From: Chthoniobacterales bacterium
GTDB taxonomy: Bacteria; Verrucomicrobiota; Verrucomicrobiia; Chthoniobacterales; UBA6821
DNA length: 50,866 bases
Assembly: GCA_019747735.1 (NCBI GenBank)
Contig: JAIEQL010000034.1
Coordinates: 1 to 50,866, forward strand
Reading direction: 5' to 3'
Shown: in pieces, positions 1 through 8,700 of the stretch
Layout: each line of letters starts with the position of its first letter
How positions within the stretch are numbered: position 1 is the stretch's first letter
Notes under the pieces: generated by a model
Database searches by the model: none
Seen by the model: only the letters and a program-made list of their open reading frames with translations
What the model was told of the DNA's origin: nothing
Translations under genes and position numbers: made by a program

Positions 1-72
1 CCCTATACACTGCGGGTCTGTGCGCTTCGCTCCTGGTACTGCATCAATTTTATTCATTTTCAAGACACCCTC
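1..72 (-). repeat. MITE-A partial copy, reverse orientation, at window edge
   Basis: The first 72 bases are the reverse complement of the start of the repeat at 9646-9948 and 50682-50866. They end with the same terminal inverted repeat (ttttcaagacaccctct type) followed by TTA. The element sits a few bases beyond the rluD stop codon. The far end lies outside the window. Both window ends fall inside copies of this family. Confidence 0.85.
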
Positions 73-81
73 TTACTATCG

Positions 82-993
82 TTAAGAGATCAGCCAAGGA
101 ACAAATTCAAAATCTTTGGGGATAGGTGCCTCAACGATTTTTTTTTCCTTAGAACGCGGATGAGTAAATTCGATTTTCCAAGCGTGCAAAAGATGACGGT
201 GCCAATCAGCACGCTTTCCATAAAGAGCATCCCCAACAATAGGAAAACCGAGTTGTTGTAAATGAACTCTAATTTGATGCATGCGTCCGGTATGAGGAAA
301 ACAAGCGACCAGGCTATGTGTTGTTGTAGTAGCAAGAACTTCGTAATCAGTAATAGCCTCACGACCAGAAGGAGGACGTCGAGTCGTCATTTTAAGGCGT
401 TGTACCGGATGGCGGCCAATGGGAAGGGTGATTTTTCCTTGGCGTTGGCGTGGCTTTCCCTCGACAATGGCAAGGTAGGTTTTCTTGATTGTGCGTTCTG
501 CAAAAGAGGCTGCCAGTGCTGTGTGGGTGACATCATTTTTAGCGACCATAATGCAACCGCTGGTTTCCTTGTCGAGGCGATGAACGATGCCGGGGCGAAA
601 GGAGGCTGACCCTTGTGAGAGCTGGGAACCTTCTTTCCAATGATGAAGTAAAGCATTCACCAGTGTTCCTTGTTCATGATGAGGGGCGAGGTGCACAACC
701 ATGCCAGCAGGTTTGTCAACGACGATGAGATCCTCATCTTCATAGAGCACACTCACCGGGATTTCTTCAGCAAAAGCTCCTGCTGGTGCTTTTTGTTCTT
801 GTTTTGTAAGGAAAAAAAGATCCCCTGTTGCTACTTTATCGCAACAACGCATCTTTTTGCCGTTCAAGGTAACATGGCCTTCTTTGATGAGGGCTTGCAA
901 ACGAGAACGTGATTCCTCTGGCAATTGGCTTGTGAGAAAAAGATCAAGGCGTTCTCCGCGATGCTCTGGGGTTACGAGGATTTCTTGCGACAC
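82..993 (-). CDS. rluD: RluD-family 23S rRNA pseudouridine synthase
   Basis: This enzyme isomerises uridines in RNA; the RluD group acts on helix 69 of 23S rRNA. The protein has 303 aa, usual for the family. An S4 RNA-binding domain fills about residues 10-70 (ERLDLFL...SRSRLQALI). The catalytic domain follows, with the signature HRLDKETSG holding the catalytic Asp and the later GRMHQIRVHL motif. The start is GTG with no Shine-Dalgarno sequence. It is transcribed away from rplI, and a MITE-A copy lies directly after its stop. RluC and RluD are hard to separate by eye: the domain assignment is firm, while the exact target site is inferred from family. Confidence 0.9.
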   Translation of the reverse strand: MSQEILVTPEHRGERLDLFLTSQLPEESRSRLQALIKEGHVTLNGKKMRCCDKVATGDLFFLTKQEQKAPAGAFAEEIPVSVLYEDEDLIVVDKPAGMVVHLAPHHEQGTLVNALLHHWKEGSQLSQGSASFRPGIVHRLDKETSGCIMVAKNDVTHTALAASFAERTIKKTYLAIVEGKPRQRQGKITLPIGRHPVQRLKMTTRRPPSGREAITDYEVLATTTTHSLVACFPHTGRMHQIRVHLQQLGFPIVGDALYGKRADWHRHLLHAWKIEFTHPRSKEKKIVEAPIPKDFEFVPWLIS

Positions 994-1373
994 CGTGTCA
1001 CCCTAGGTCATCAGAAAATAAAAGCAAAAAGAAAAAAGATGATTGGTTTGATAACATTCTTATTCAAGACAGTAATCAAAAATAAAAGTACGAGAGCAAG
1101 TGGGCAGCGATGAAAAGGCTGTAGGGTAGTTCTTCGCCATCGCAGCGACGCCCTTTAAAACTAAGCGTGGAGCGGCGCCTTACATAGCTTATAAGTCTAG
1201 AGTCTATGGCCTACAACCTGTGGTCGTAGCAACAAAAAGCATTTTTTATTTCAAATTAAAAAATTGTTTTGGACAGCAATGGTTTGACAACAGCTTCATT
1301 CTTGCTACATTCTCCCTCCCTGAAAATTCATTTATTTCATTTTAAAATTTAATCGCTTCAGAAATTTTTTCCC
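994..1373. other. Divergent intergenic region between rluD and rplI
   Basis: This stretch separates divergently transcribed genes. The part nearest rplI holds a good sigma70-like promoter at 1284-1311. About 1120-1240 has degenerate sequence of the kind 'ggctgtaggg...agtctatggcctacaacc', which resembles the stretch before dnaB (about 2031-2066) and looks like low-grade intergenic repeat. I see no gene or structured RNA here. Confidence 0.5.
1284..1311 (+). promoter_or_regulatory. Probable sigma70-type promoter for rplI-dnaB
   Basis: A perfect TTGACA (1284-1289) is followed after 16 bp by TACATT (1306-1311), which is preceded by TGC, giving an extended -10. The expected leader to the rplI start at 1374 is about 55 nt. 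It is the clearest promoter in the window. Confidence 0.6.
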
Positions 1374-1919
1374 ATGGCAACCTCTCAAGTTATCCTTATA
1401 GAAGCAGTTCCTTCCCTTGGCGCCGAAGCAGACGTGGTCAAGGTTCGCTCTGGTTATGCCCGTAATTTTCTCATTCCTTTTGGCAAAGCTATAGAGGCAA
1501 CTTCTGTCAGCCTCCATAAGATGAATCATCTTAAAACAAAGCGTGCTGAACGCGAAGGACGCGAGTTAATCGAAGCAGAGGCACTTGCTAGCAAAATCAA
1601 TAAACTCCGTCTTTCCGTGTCACTTGAAACTGGACTTGAGGGAAAAGCCTTCGGTTCTATTACTGCTCATGATCTTCTTGAGCTGGTCCATGCAGAGCTT
1701 GAAGGGATCCTGCTTCCACGCCATGCGATTGTGCTAGAGCGGCCTTTGAAGGAAACAGGAGAAAAAACAGTGCCTGTTCGTCTTCATCCAGATGTGACGG
1801 CAACGCTTCGCATTAAGATTACATCAGCTTTCTCGGTGGAGGATGCAGAGAATGCCCAGGGCGAGAAAAAAACTTCAAAAGCAAAAACTTCTTCTCCTAG
1901 AAAAACAGAGGAAGTATAG
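1374..1919 (+). CDS. rplI: 50S ribosomal protein L9
   Basis: This structural protein of the large subunit binds 23S rRNA through its N-terminal domain. The N-terminal L9 signature is visible (VILIEAVPSLG...VKVRSGYARNFLIPFGKA), followed by the connecting helix (about residues 45-80) and the C-terminal domain (about 85-150). The usual length is about 148-150 aa. This copy has 181 aa because of a Lys/Ser/Glu-rich tail after about residue 152 (ending KTSSPRKTEEV), probably disordered. dnaB follows 150 bp downstream, a linkage seen in many bacteria. The ATG follows a run of T and C with no Shine-Dalgarno sequence. Confidence 0.95.
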   Translation: MATSQVILIEAVPSLGAEADVVKVRSGYARNFLIPFGKAIEATSVSLHKMNHLKTKRAEREGRELIEAEALASKINKLRLSVSLETGLEGKAFGSITAHDLLELVHAELEGILLPRHAIVLERPLKETGEKTVPVRLHPDVTATLRIKITSAFSVEDAENAQGEKKTSKAKTSSPRKTEEV

Positions 1920-2070
1920 GTTTCCTAATTACTAGCAGGTAAGGTGGTTCCGTAAGGATACAGTTTTTAGAAATGTTTTTCGTCATGTTTCATAACTGTT
2001 GCTTTTTTCAGAGAACCAATCGAATTAGTTCTCTACAGCCTATAGCCCACAGCCCACAGTCTATTTAGAT

Positions 2071-3537
2071 ATGGCTTCATCTAAAGGCCGCGTTCTTTTG
2101 TCACCAGAAAAGAAAACTGGTGCTTCAAAATTAGCAAAGCCCGGCTCCTCCTTGGGTTCTTTTACGGCTAAACAACAAGTTCCCGAGTCGTATCGTGCTC
2201 TTCCAGCCAGTCCCGATGCTGAAATGGGGGTGCTTTGTTCTATTCTTCTTGCACCACGAGAGTCACTCACTCTTTGTATCGAAAAAATTGATGAAACTTA
2301 TTTTCATCAACCAGCTCATAGCATTCTTTACAATTTGCTTGTTGAGTTTTGGAAGGATTCTAAGCCCATTGATTTGATCACAGTCACTCAAGGCTTGGCT
2401 GATCGTAATTTATTAGAAAGTGTTGGAGGTGCAGCAGCATTAGCTCACTTGATTCAATTTGTCCCCACAGCGACGAACCTCGAATATTATCTAGATATTC
2501 TTCAAGAGAAATTTCTTTTGCGCAGTATGATTACCGTCTGCACAAGCTCTGCAGCCAGGTGTTACCAGGAACAGGGAGATGTCAAAACTTTAGTCGATGA
2601 AATTGAGAGTCAGATTTTTCAAATTAGTGAATCTCGTGTCGTCAATGTGGTTCCAGAAATTAAAGAGCAGGTTTTGCTAGCGATCGATGCGATTGAAGGA
2701 ATGCACAAGAACAAAGGTGCTCTGAGTGGACTTTCTAGCGGCTTCTCTTATTTGGATCAAATGACGGATGGTTTTCATGGAAGCGAAATGATTGTCATTG
2801 CAGCTCGTCCTTCAATGGGAAAAACAGCTTTTGCCATGAATATCGCCGAACATGTCAGTGTCGATTTGCAAAAAGCTGTTGGCATTTTTAGCTTAGAAAT
2901 GAGCTCTCAACAGCTAGTGCAGCGCATGCTCTGTTCTCGTGCCAAGGTTGATTTGAAAAAAGTCCGTGATGGTTTTATGGGGCACAATGATATGAAAAAC
3001 CTTTCACGTGCTGCCGATGCCTTGTCAAAAAGCAAAATTTACATCGATGATACTCCTGGGCTCAGCATTCTGGAACTTCGCGCTAAAGCACGTCGGCTTC
3101 AAGATCGCCATGATCTTAGCTTGATCATCATTGATTATTTGCAGCTTTTGCGATCAAGTTCCAAGCGAGCTCAAGAAAATCGTCAGATTGAAATTGCCGA
3201 AATTTCTAATGGCATCAAAGCACTTGCTAAAGAACTCTCGATTCCTATTATTGTGTTAGCCCAGCTCAATCGTGAATCCGAAAAAAGAAGTGATGGAAAA
3301 CCCCGTATTTCCGACCTCCGCGAATCAGGCTCGATTGAACAAGATGCTGACTTGGTCGGGCTCCTCTACCGTTCTGCTTATTTTGAAAAGGATGAAGCGG
3401 CTCGTAGTGAAAAAGAAGGGGAGGCGGAATTGATTATTGCCAAACAGCGTAATGGCCCAACAGGCGAAGTTCCACTGACCTTCTTGAAGGAATTTACTCG
3501 TTTTGAAACGAGAGACTATCGACACGAAGAGAGTTAG
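2071..3537 (+). CDS. dnaB: Replicative DNA helicase DnaB
   Basis: This is the hexameric 5'-3' helicase that unwinds DNA at the replication fork. The 488 aa comprise a Ser/Lys-rich N-terminal extension of about 45 residues, the DnaB N-terminal helical domain (about 48-150, from PDAEMGVLCSILL), a linker helix, and the RecA-like ATPase core. The core shows Walker A ARPSMGKTAF (about residues 247-256), Walker B LIIIDYLQLL, and the C-terminal motifs QNRESEK-like and SDLRESGSIEQDAD. There is no sign of an intein. It probably belongs to the rplI transcription unit. No Shine-Dalgarno sequence precedes the ATG. Confidence 0.96.
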   Translation: MASSKGRVLLSPEKKTGASKLAKPGSSLGSFTAKQQVPESYRALPASPDAEMGVLCSILLAPRESLTLCIEKIDETYFHQPAHSILYNLLVEFWKDSKPIDLITVTQGLADRNLLESVGGAAALAHLIQFVPTATNLEYYLDILQEKFLLRSMITVCTSSAARCYQEQGDVKTLVDEIESQIFQISESRVVNVVPEIKEQVLLAIDAIEGMHKNKGALSGLSSGFSYLDQMTDGFHGSEMIVIAARPSMGKTAFAMNIAEHVSVDLQKAVGIFSLEMSSQQLVQRMLCSRAKVDLKKVRDGFMGHNDMKNLSRAADALSKSKIYIDDTPGLSILELRAKARRLQDRHDLSLIIIDYLQLLRSSSKRAQENRQIEIAEISNGIKALAKELSIPIIVLAQLNRESEKRSDGKPRISDLRESGSIEQDADLVGLLYRSAYFEKDEAARSEKEGEAELIIAKQRNGPTGEVPLTFLKEFTRFETRDYRHEES

Positions 3538-3540
3538 TTC

Positions 3541-3568
3541 ACACCATTTTTTGCTACCCTTATGGTGT
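3541..3568. terminator. Weak inverted repeat after dnaB
   Basis: ACACCAT (3541-3547) pairs with ATGGTGT (3562-3568) across a 14-nt loop four bases after the dnaB stop. A short AT-rich tract follows, but not a true T-run. It could be a weak terminator or the edge of the inserted IS remnant. Confidence 0.3.
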
Positions 3569-3581
3569 CATTTATTTATGA

Positions 3582-3896
3582 GGCAACGCGATCTATGCTC
3601 TCTGTGACAACGCGAAATATTATCGCTCGACATTGGTCACTGAATTTTTAGAAACCTCAAAAGTTAAACTGGTATTTTTGCCACCATACTCGCTTAATCT
3701 AAATTTTATCGAGCGACTTTGGAAGTTCATAAAAAATAAAATAATCTATAACCAGTATTTATCAAAATTAAGCACTTTATTGACGAATAATTTTAGGATG
3801 TTGGAAGGAGTCCAATCCGAAAGTTCATTCGCCATGGGTATATTAGAAAGTCATAAAACAGTTAATCTCATGAAGCTTCATTTTTTCTTTTCATGA
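3582..3896 (+). pseudogene. IS630-family transposase, C-terminal remnant
   Basis: The frame is open from 3582, just after a stop. It reads CDNAKYYRS, the block around the second catalytic Asp of the DDE domain, then LPPYSLNLNFIERLWKFIK, the block with the catalytic Glu. This order and spacing is the IS630 (DDE_3) pattern. About two thirds of a normal transposase is missing at the N-terminus, including the helix-turn-helix and first Asp, and no full IS ends are evident. The last codons overlap the start of the next gene. It is a dead fragment and the only transposase trace I recognise in the window. IS630 elements insert at TA, which may connect it to the TA-flanked small elements found here. 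Confidence 0.8.
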
Positions 3897-4966
3897 ATTC
3901 ATCATCTTACTTAACTCATAGCCTTTATCCAAAAATTAGAATTTGGTGTGGTATTAGCTCCATTGGTTTTAATTTGTTCCTCCCTTGGATTATTTTTTTT
4001 CTGATTACTTTTAGAGTTATACCCTCTCCTGGAGAGTCGGGTAGAACTATTTTTTTAACGGTTCTATCTTACTTTTGCTTTGTTGCTCTCATAAACGGGC
4101 CATTGGATTTTATAAGTGGCTTTTTTTTAGAAAAAAAAGCAGGGCGTTATTCCTATTCTTCCAAACAATGGATATCTCAGTGGATTGCAGGCTCCTTTCC
4201 TTTTGTCATTTTGCAAACAGTTGGTGGTTGTCTCTTAGTTTTCATCCTTCATAAACTCTCTTATGGTTTTTTCAGTGGTATACTTTTATTGATCATTGCT
4301 GCGGTAGTAGTTCAACGCTGGCATTTTTTCTTAATACCCCCTTTGTTAAAAAAGCCTTATCCCCTAAGCCATCAATATCTCTCTCAATTAGCAGAAGAGC
4401 TTTTTCCACTGGGGCTCAAAAAGATGATAGAGGAAGAGATGCTCTATTTTTATGAAAGTGAAGATGGTGTTAGTGTCAATGGTGGTAGTATTGGATGGGG
4501 TAATCAACGACGCTATATGATTAGTTCAGCATCAACGGCATTATTAACCCCAAGAGAATTAGCACTTCTTATCTGGCGAGATGAAACAATCATCGGCCCT
4601 CAAAAAATGAGAAAACATTTTTATTACTCTTTGATTTATTGCCTGGTGGGGCTCTCTATAGCTTGCTACCTAGTTTTCAACATGCTACTTCCTCTTTTGT
4701 GGAGTCAGTGGTTCCTCTCTATTTCTCTATTAAGCAGTTGGTTTTTTTTAGCTCTGTTTCTCTTGCCTTCCTATTCTAGAAAAAAGCATTTCATTGCGGA
4801 TGCTCAGATCATTACCCATGGGGTTGATAAAAAAGAATACTCTGCTTTATTAAAAAAATTACAAACTCTTAACAGCACTGAAGATAAAACATCAACATTG
4901 ATAGAAACTATTTTTCATCCGATCCCCACATTAAAATCCCGTTTACAACAACTAGATCGTTTATGA
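3893..4966 (+). CDS. Ste24/M48-like integral membrane protein with lost metal site
   Basis: The 357 aa include about six hydrophobic segments (around residues 22-42, 52-70, 100-120, 125-150, 243-265, 270-292). The overall plan resembles CAAX/M48 membrane peptidases. A block 'FFLEKKAGRYSYSSKQW' sits where Ste24 has its 'FEHRFGFS..' loop. 'RRYMISSASTALLTPRELALLIW' matches the strand and helix leading to the zinc motif. The C-terminal HPIPTLKSRLQQL resembles the M48 end 'HPs..eRl..L'. Where HExxH should be (about 228-234) the sequence is WRDETII, and the downstream ExxxAD-type ligand is HFIAD, so both metal-binding motifs are gone. I infer a pseudoprotease. The assignment rests on by-eye alignment and the function is unknown. 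The ATG overlaps the stop of the IS630 remnant. Confidence 0.6.
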   Translation: MNSSSYLTHSLYPKIRIWCGISSIGFNLFLPWIIFFLITFRVIPSPGESGRTIFLTVLSYFCFVALINGPLDFISGFFLEKKAGRYSYSSKQWISQWIAGSFPFVILQTVGGCLLVFILHKLSYGFFSGILLLIIAAVVVQRWHFFLIPPLLKKPYPLSHQYLSQLAEELFPLGLKKMIEEEMLYFYESEDGVSVNGGSIGWGNQRRYMISSASTALLTPRELALLIWRDETIIGPQKMRKHFYYSLIYCLVGLSIACYLVFNMLLPLLWSQWFLSISLLSSWFFLALFLLPSYSRKKHFIADAQIITHGVDKKEYSALLKKLQTLNSTEDKTSTLIETIFHPIPTLKSRLQQLDRL

Positions 4967-5085
4967 GCTTTATACCACGTCTACTTTTTTGGATGAGTAC
5001 TATTTTTTGTAATAGTATCAGTCGCTCTCTTCACTGCCATGTCGGCAAACCACAATCGTGGTTTTTACCTCCGAATTGGTCTTAA
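4963..5085 (+). CDS. Possible 40-aa ORF overlapping the M48-like gene
   Basis: An ATG at 4963 overlaps the preceding stop as ATGA, the usual arrangement for translational coupling. The frame gives 40 aa with a hydrophobic start (MSFIPRLLFWMSTIFC) and ends GKPQSWFLPPNWS. It overlaps the convergent DUF2071 gene by 21 bp and runs through the hairpin at 5047. The tail faintly resembles the KP.W.PPNW block of TspO/MBR proteins, so it may be a remnant. It may equally be chance; I cannot assign a function. Confidence 0.25.
   Translation: MSFIPRLLFWMSTIFCNSISRSLHCHVGKPQSWFLPPNWS
5047..5066 (+). terminator. Rho-independent terminator between convergent genes
   Basis: AAACCAC (5047-5053), loop AATC, GTGGTTT (5058-5064) followed by further T residues. 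This is a compact 7-bp stem with a T-run on the + strand, between the M48-like gene and the end of the DUF2071 gene. Confidence 0.6.
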
Positions 5086-5751
5086 AAGAGAAGAGCTCCC
5101 ACTTACTTTTCTAAAGGTTTCGAAACTTACATTGAGTACTCGAGCATAGCTTGATTCTTGAGGATCGAAATGACATTCAATGGGAATTTGAGTCGAAAAA
5201 TGATCTTCAAAGATAAGGTTCTCTACCTCTTCTAAGGGCCAAGAGTCGTGGTGGACTCTCCCTTCATAAATCTCTCCGTTTTTCAGAGTAAAGAGACGTT
5301 CTCTGTCTGTGGCCCATCTATCCAAAATAGTTTTTTTCTTTTTTCGTCCAGTAATACAAAAAGAGGTTTTAAAAGAGGCAAGGGAACGATGACTCTCAAA
5401 GTAGAAGTGCTCCTTTCTGACAAGTGCTTTGATTTTTGCAAGTCGGTAGGGAAGATGAAAAAAGTAATTGGCAATCAAATATCCCAGAGGGCTATCTGTA
5501 TCAAGGGTGAAAAAATAGACCCCAGGTTTTCCACCAACCCTGACATAAGTTCGGAGATTAATTTCCCATAAATGAGAAAAGAAAGGGGTTGGAGGAAGAT
5601 TCCAGAGTCGAATCATATCCATTTTAAAAGGAACGATTGAGAGAATAGCGACTCCATCAAGCAGATCTAATTCGAAGGGAAGATATGGTTGTAATAAATG
5701 CGGTGCGATTGTTCCATGAAGAAAAAAAATATGGTTCCAACGCTGTTTCAT
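5065..5751 (-). CDS. DUF2071 (YqjF-like) family protein
   Basis: The 228-aa protein matches the DUF2071 pattern. It starts with W.HIFFLHGTI.P.LLQPYLP, then a DLLDGVAILSIVPFKM block, then the conserved INLRTYVRVGGKPGVYFFTLD and an LPYRLA segment. The biochemical role of this family is not established, and no signal peptide is visible. The ATG overlaps the last base of the upstream stop as TAATG, so it is very likely translated together with the large 5751-9308 gene. This places it in an envelope-polysaccharide operon by context only. It ends as KVSGSSSLLRPIRR, close to the full family length. Confidence 0.8.
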   Translation of the reverse strand: MKQRWNHIFFLHGTIAPHLLQPYLPFELDLLDGVAILSIVPFKMDMIRLWNLPPTPFFSHLWEINLRTYVRVGGKPGVYFFTLDTDSPLGYLIANYFFHLPYRLAKIKALVRKEHFYFESHRSLASFKTSFCITGRKKKKTILDRWATDRERLFTLKNGEIYEGRVHHDSWPLEEVENLIFEDHFSTQIPIECHFDPQESSYARVLNVSFETFRKVSGSSSLLRPIRR

Positions 5752-8700
5752 TAATTTTTAGGAGAAATATTTATTTTATAGTTTTCACCGATCCATGCGT
5801 GGCGATCACCTTCTTTCTGCTCAATAGCGGCTGCGGTTCTTTCTAATTTAACCCAGCGGACAAAGCTTCCAGCAGCAGCTTTAAAAAAGCATTTCCAGAC
5901 GACGTAACCGAGGATTGGGCGATAGAGAAAACGCATGGGGAGTGCTCTCCAAGCCGACCAAGGAGAACGTTCTGCGTAATATGCTGCGAGAGCAGCCAAC
6001 CAAGTGTCGAAGAAGAGGGAAGCAACAAAGTAAGGCCAGATTGTTTTTCCCTGACCAAAAAACAACGAGAGAATAACCACCAAATCAAGAATGGGAGTAA
6101 GAGCAATAACTCCAAGTTGAAAAATCCAAACCGAAGGAAGTGCTAACCATCCAAGCCAGCCAAAATCTGGATTGAAGGTAAGCGAGCGATGTTTCCAAAG
6201 GCATTGTAATGTTCCGAAAGCCCAGCGGAAGCGTTGAGAAAAGAGAGCCCTGATCGTACTGGGAGCTTCTGTATCAGCCAGTGCTCGCGGCGCATAGGTG
6301 ATTTCCCAATTGAGGCGATGAAGCTGAAGAGTAAGGTCCGTATCTTCCGCCAATGTTTCTGTATTAAGTGGCCCAGCTTCTTGTAATGCCGAGCGACGAA
6401 AAGCGCTAAGAGCACCAGGGACAACGGTAATGCAGTGAAGAAAATCTTGAGCGCGGCGATTAATTTCAAAAGCAAATTCATATTCAATTTGCTGGAAGCG
6501 TCCAAGCCAATGCCGGCAATTGCCGACGCGGATGTGTCCTGAGACAGCTCCTACAGCTTCCTTATTAAAAGGAGCGAGTAGCTCTGTTAAGGCTTCCGGA
6601 GTGACCATGGTGTCAGCATCTAGCGTGACAATCAGTTCATGAGAGGCTGCTGCGACCGCGCGATTGAGTGCGGTGGCTTTCCCCAAATTGGGTTGCTTGA
6701 GTAGGAGAATGCTTCGATTTTTAGGAAGCATTTTTTTACAGCATTTTTCAACAACTCTTGTTGTCTGATCCTGAGAGCCATCATCGACAATAAGGAGCTC
6801 CAAAAAACCTTCATAGTAGCTTTCAAGGAGGTGTTCTATAGTTGAGGCAATAACTCGTTCTTCATTGTAAGCCGCAATAATGACGCTGGCGGGCGGCAGA
6901 ACTGCGCGATGACAGTTGTCATCCCCACCTTCGTGGGGACAAGGTTGCATTGTCAGTTGTCGGTTGTCAGTTAATTCTTCGTCTCTTTTTTCCATTTGGC
7001 GGTGGCAGAGAGTGCATCCCACAAAAAAGAAAATGAAAAAGAGAGACAAGATTGTGATGACAATAAAAAGTGTCCAGGCGGCAAGCTCGAGAAAGCGTAA
7101 TGTTGCAAAGCTTCCATACACATAACGCACTGCCATGGTAAGATCCGACTTGTGAAGAGAAGGCATCAAGGTTTCTTGAGGTAGTCCAATCAAGGTTGAG
7201 AGAGGGACGATTTGATCTCCTCGTTCTTGTAAATAGTCGATGATTTGTGGGAGGGCAGCGACTGTTTGGGAGCGGTTTCCACCGGCATCATGAAAAAGAA
7301 TGACCTTGCCGCCGCGAGCGCGACCTTCTTCAACCCGATTAATAATGGTTTCTACCCCCGGGCGTTCCCAGTCGCAGCTATCGATGGACTCGCCAACGGT
7401 CAAGTAGCCTAGATCAGAAGCGGTTTGGAGTGCGCGAAGTTCTCCAGGCGTCGAGGGATTTCCATCTCCATTGTACGGTGGACGAAAAAGAGAAGTAGAA
7501 TGTCCAGTGATGCTTTCTATCAAACGGGTAGTAGCATTAAGCTCTAAATAAATTTGCTCCTCACTGATTTCCCCCAGGTTGGGATGCGTGTAGGTATGAT
7601 TCCCAATTTCATTCCCTGTTTTTTGAATGCGCTGTAGTAAATCAGGAAATTGCTGGACTTGAGACCCAACGACAAAAAAAGTAGCAGGGACTTTTTTTTG
7701 TTGGAGGATTTTTAAAATAAGCGGTGTCCATTTGGGATCAGGGCCATCATCAAAAGTAAGAGTGACCTGATGAGGCTGGCCTGCGCCTTGATGGTAGACA
7801 CAGGAGGGCATGGGAATCTCTTCGTAAGTGGCATCGAGTAGATTGTCCGCTGCCAATGTTACACGACGCCATCCTTCTTCTGCCTTGTTTCCCAGAGAGA
7901 GAAAGTCACCTGTCCCAATCGAGGCAACGTCACTTTTAAGATCGAGTGTTTCTAGTTGCTCAAGTTCTTCAGGCGTCGGTTCGGAGCGACTTTCTATACT
8001 GAGTTTGGAAGCTAGGTGCAATGCTGCCCAAATAGAGGGATCTTCTAAACCCAAAGCATCAATAGCGATGCCTCCTAGATGGTATGGGGCTAAGAGGCGA
8101 AGCTGGTTAAAAAAAGTAATGGCATCTTCAAACCAAACTTCATGCTCTTCATTGCTTTCTGAACCTGAAAGATAATGAAACGAGGGAGAGTCTTGTGGTG
8201 TTTCTACCTTGATGTCATGAGTATCAGAAAAATAAGCGCGCGCCATGACGTTAGCAAAGCTAAGTTGCTCGACTGTTTCTTTTGTGGTGTTCCAGTCCAA
8301 TCCATAAACACCTAGGCCACCAACCCATTGCTCTGGTTTTCCAGAGCACAGAACTGCCGAGAGTTCTTGTTCTACCCAATCATTTTCTGCTAAAGGCCCT
8401 GGATCATCATGCTCCGAATTTTCGTCATAGAGCGTTGCTACAAAGTGATCGACAACGGAGCTGAGCAGGCCGAGATCATAGATAAGATGGGATCGCTCCG
8501 TTGGAACGGTGAGCCAAAGTTCAAAACGATGTTGATGTAGCTTGTTGCCAAGTTGAGTGAGGAGTTGAGTGATTTCATTACGATAAGAAGGATCAACGTC
8601 ATTCCAATCAATTAACAAACCAAGAGAGCCACTAGGCATGCGGCTAATAAGATGATCCAGAAAAGAAGATTGTTCTTCAGGTGGTATTTTTAAGAGCCCC

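Noticed and set aside
262..609. 115-aa plus-strand ORF inside rluD
   Set aside because: It is antisense to a well-supported family and has no domain or plausible start context.
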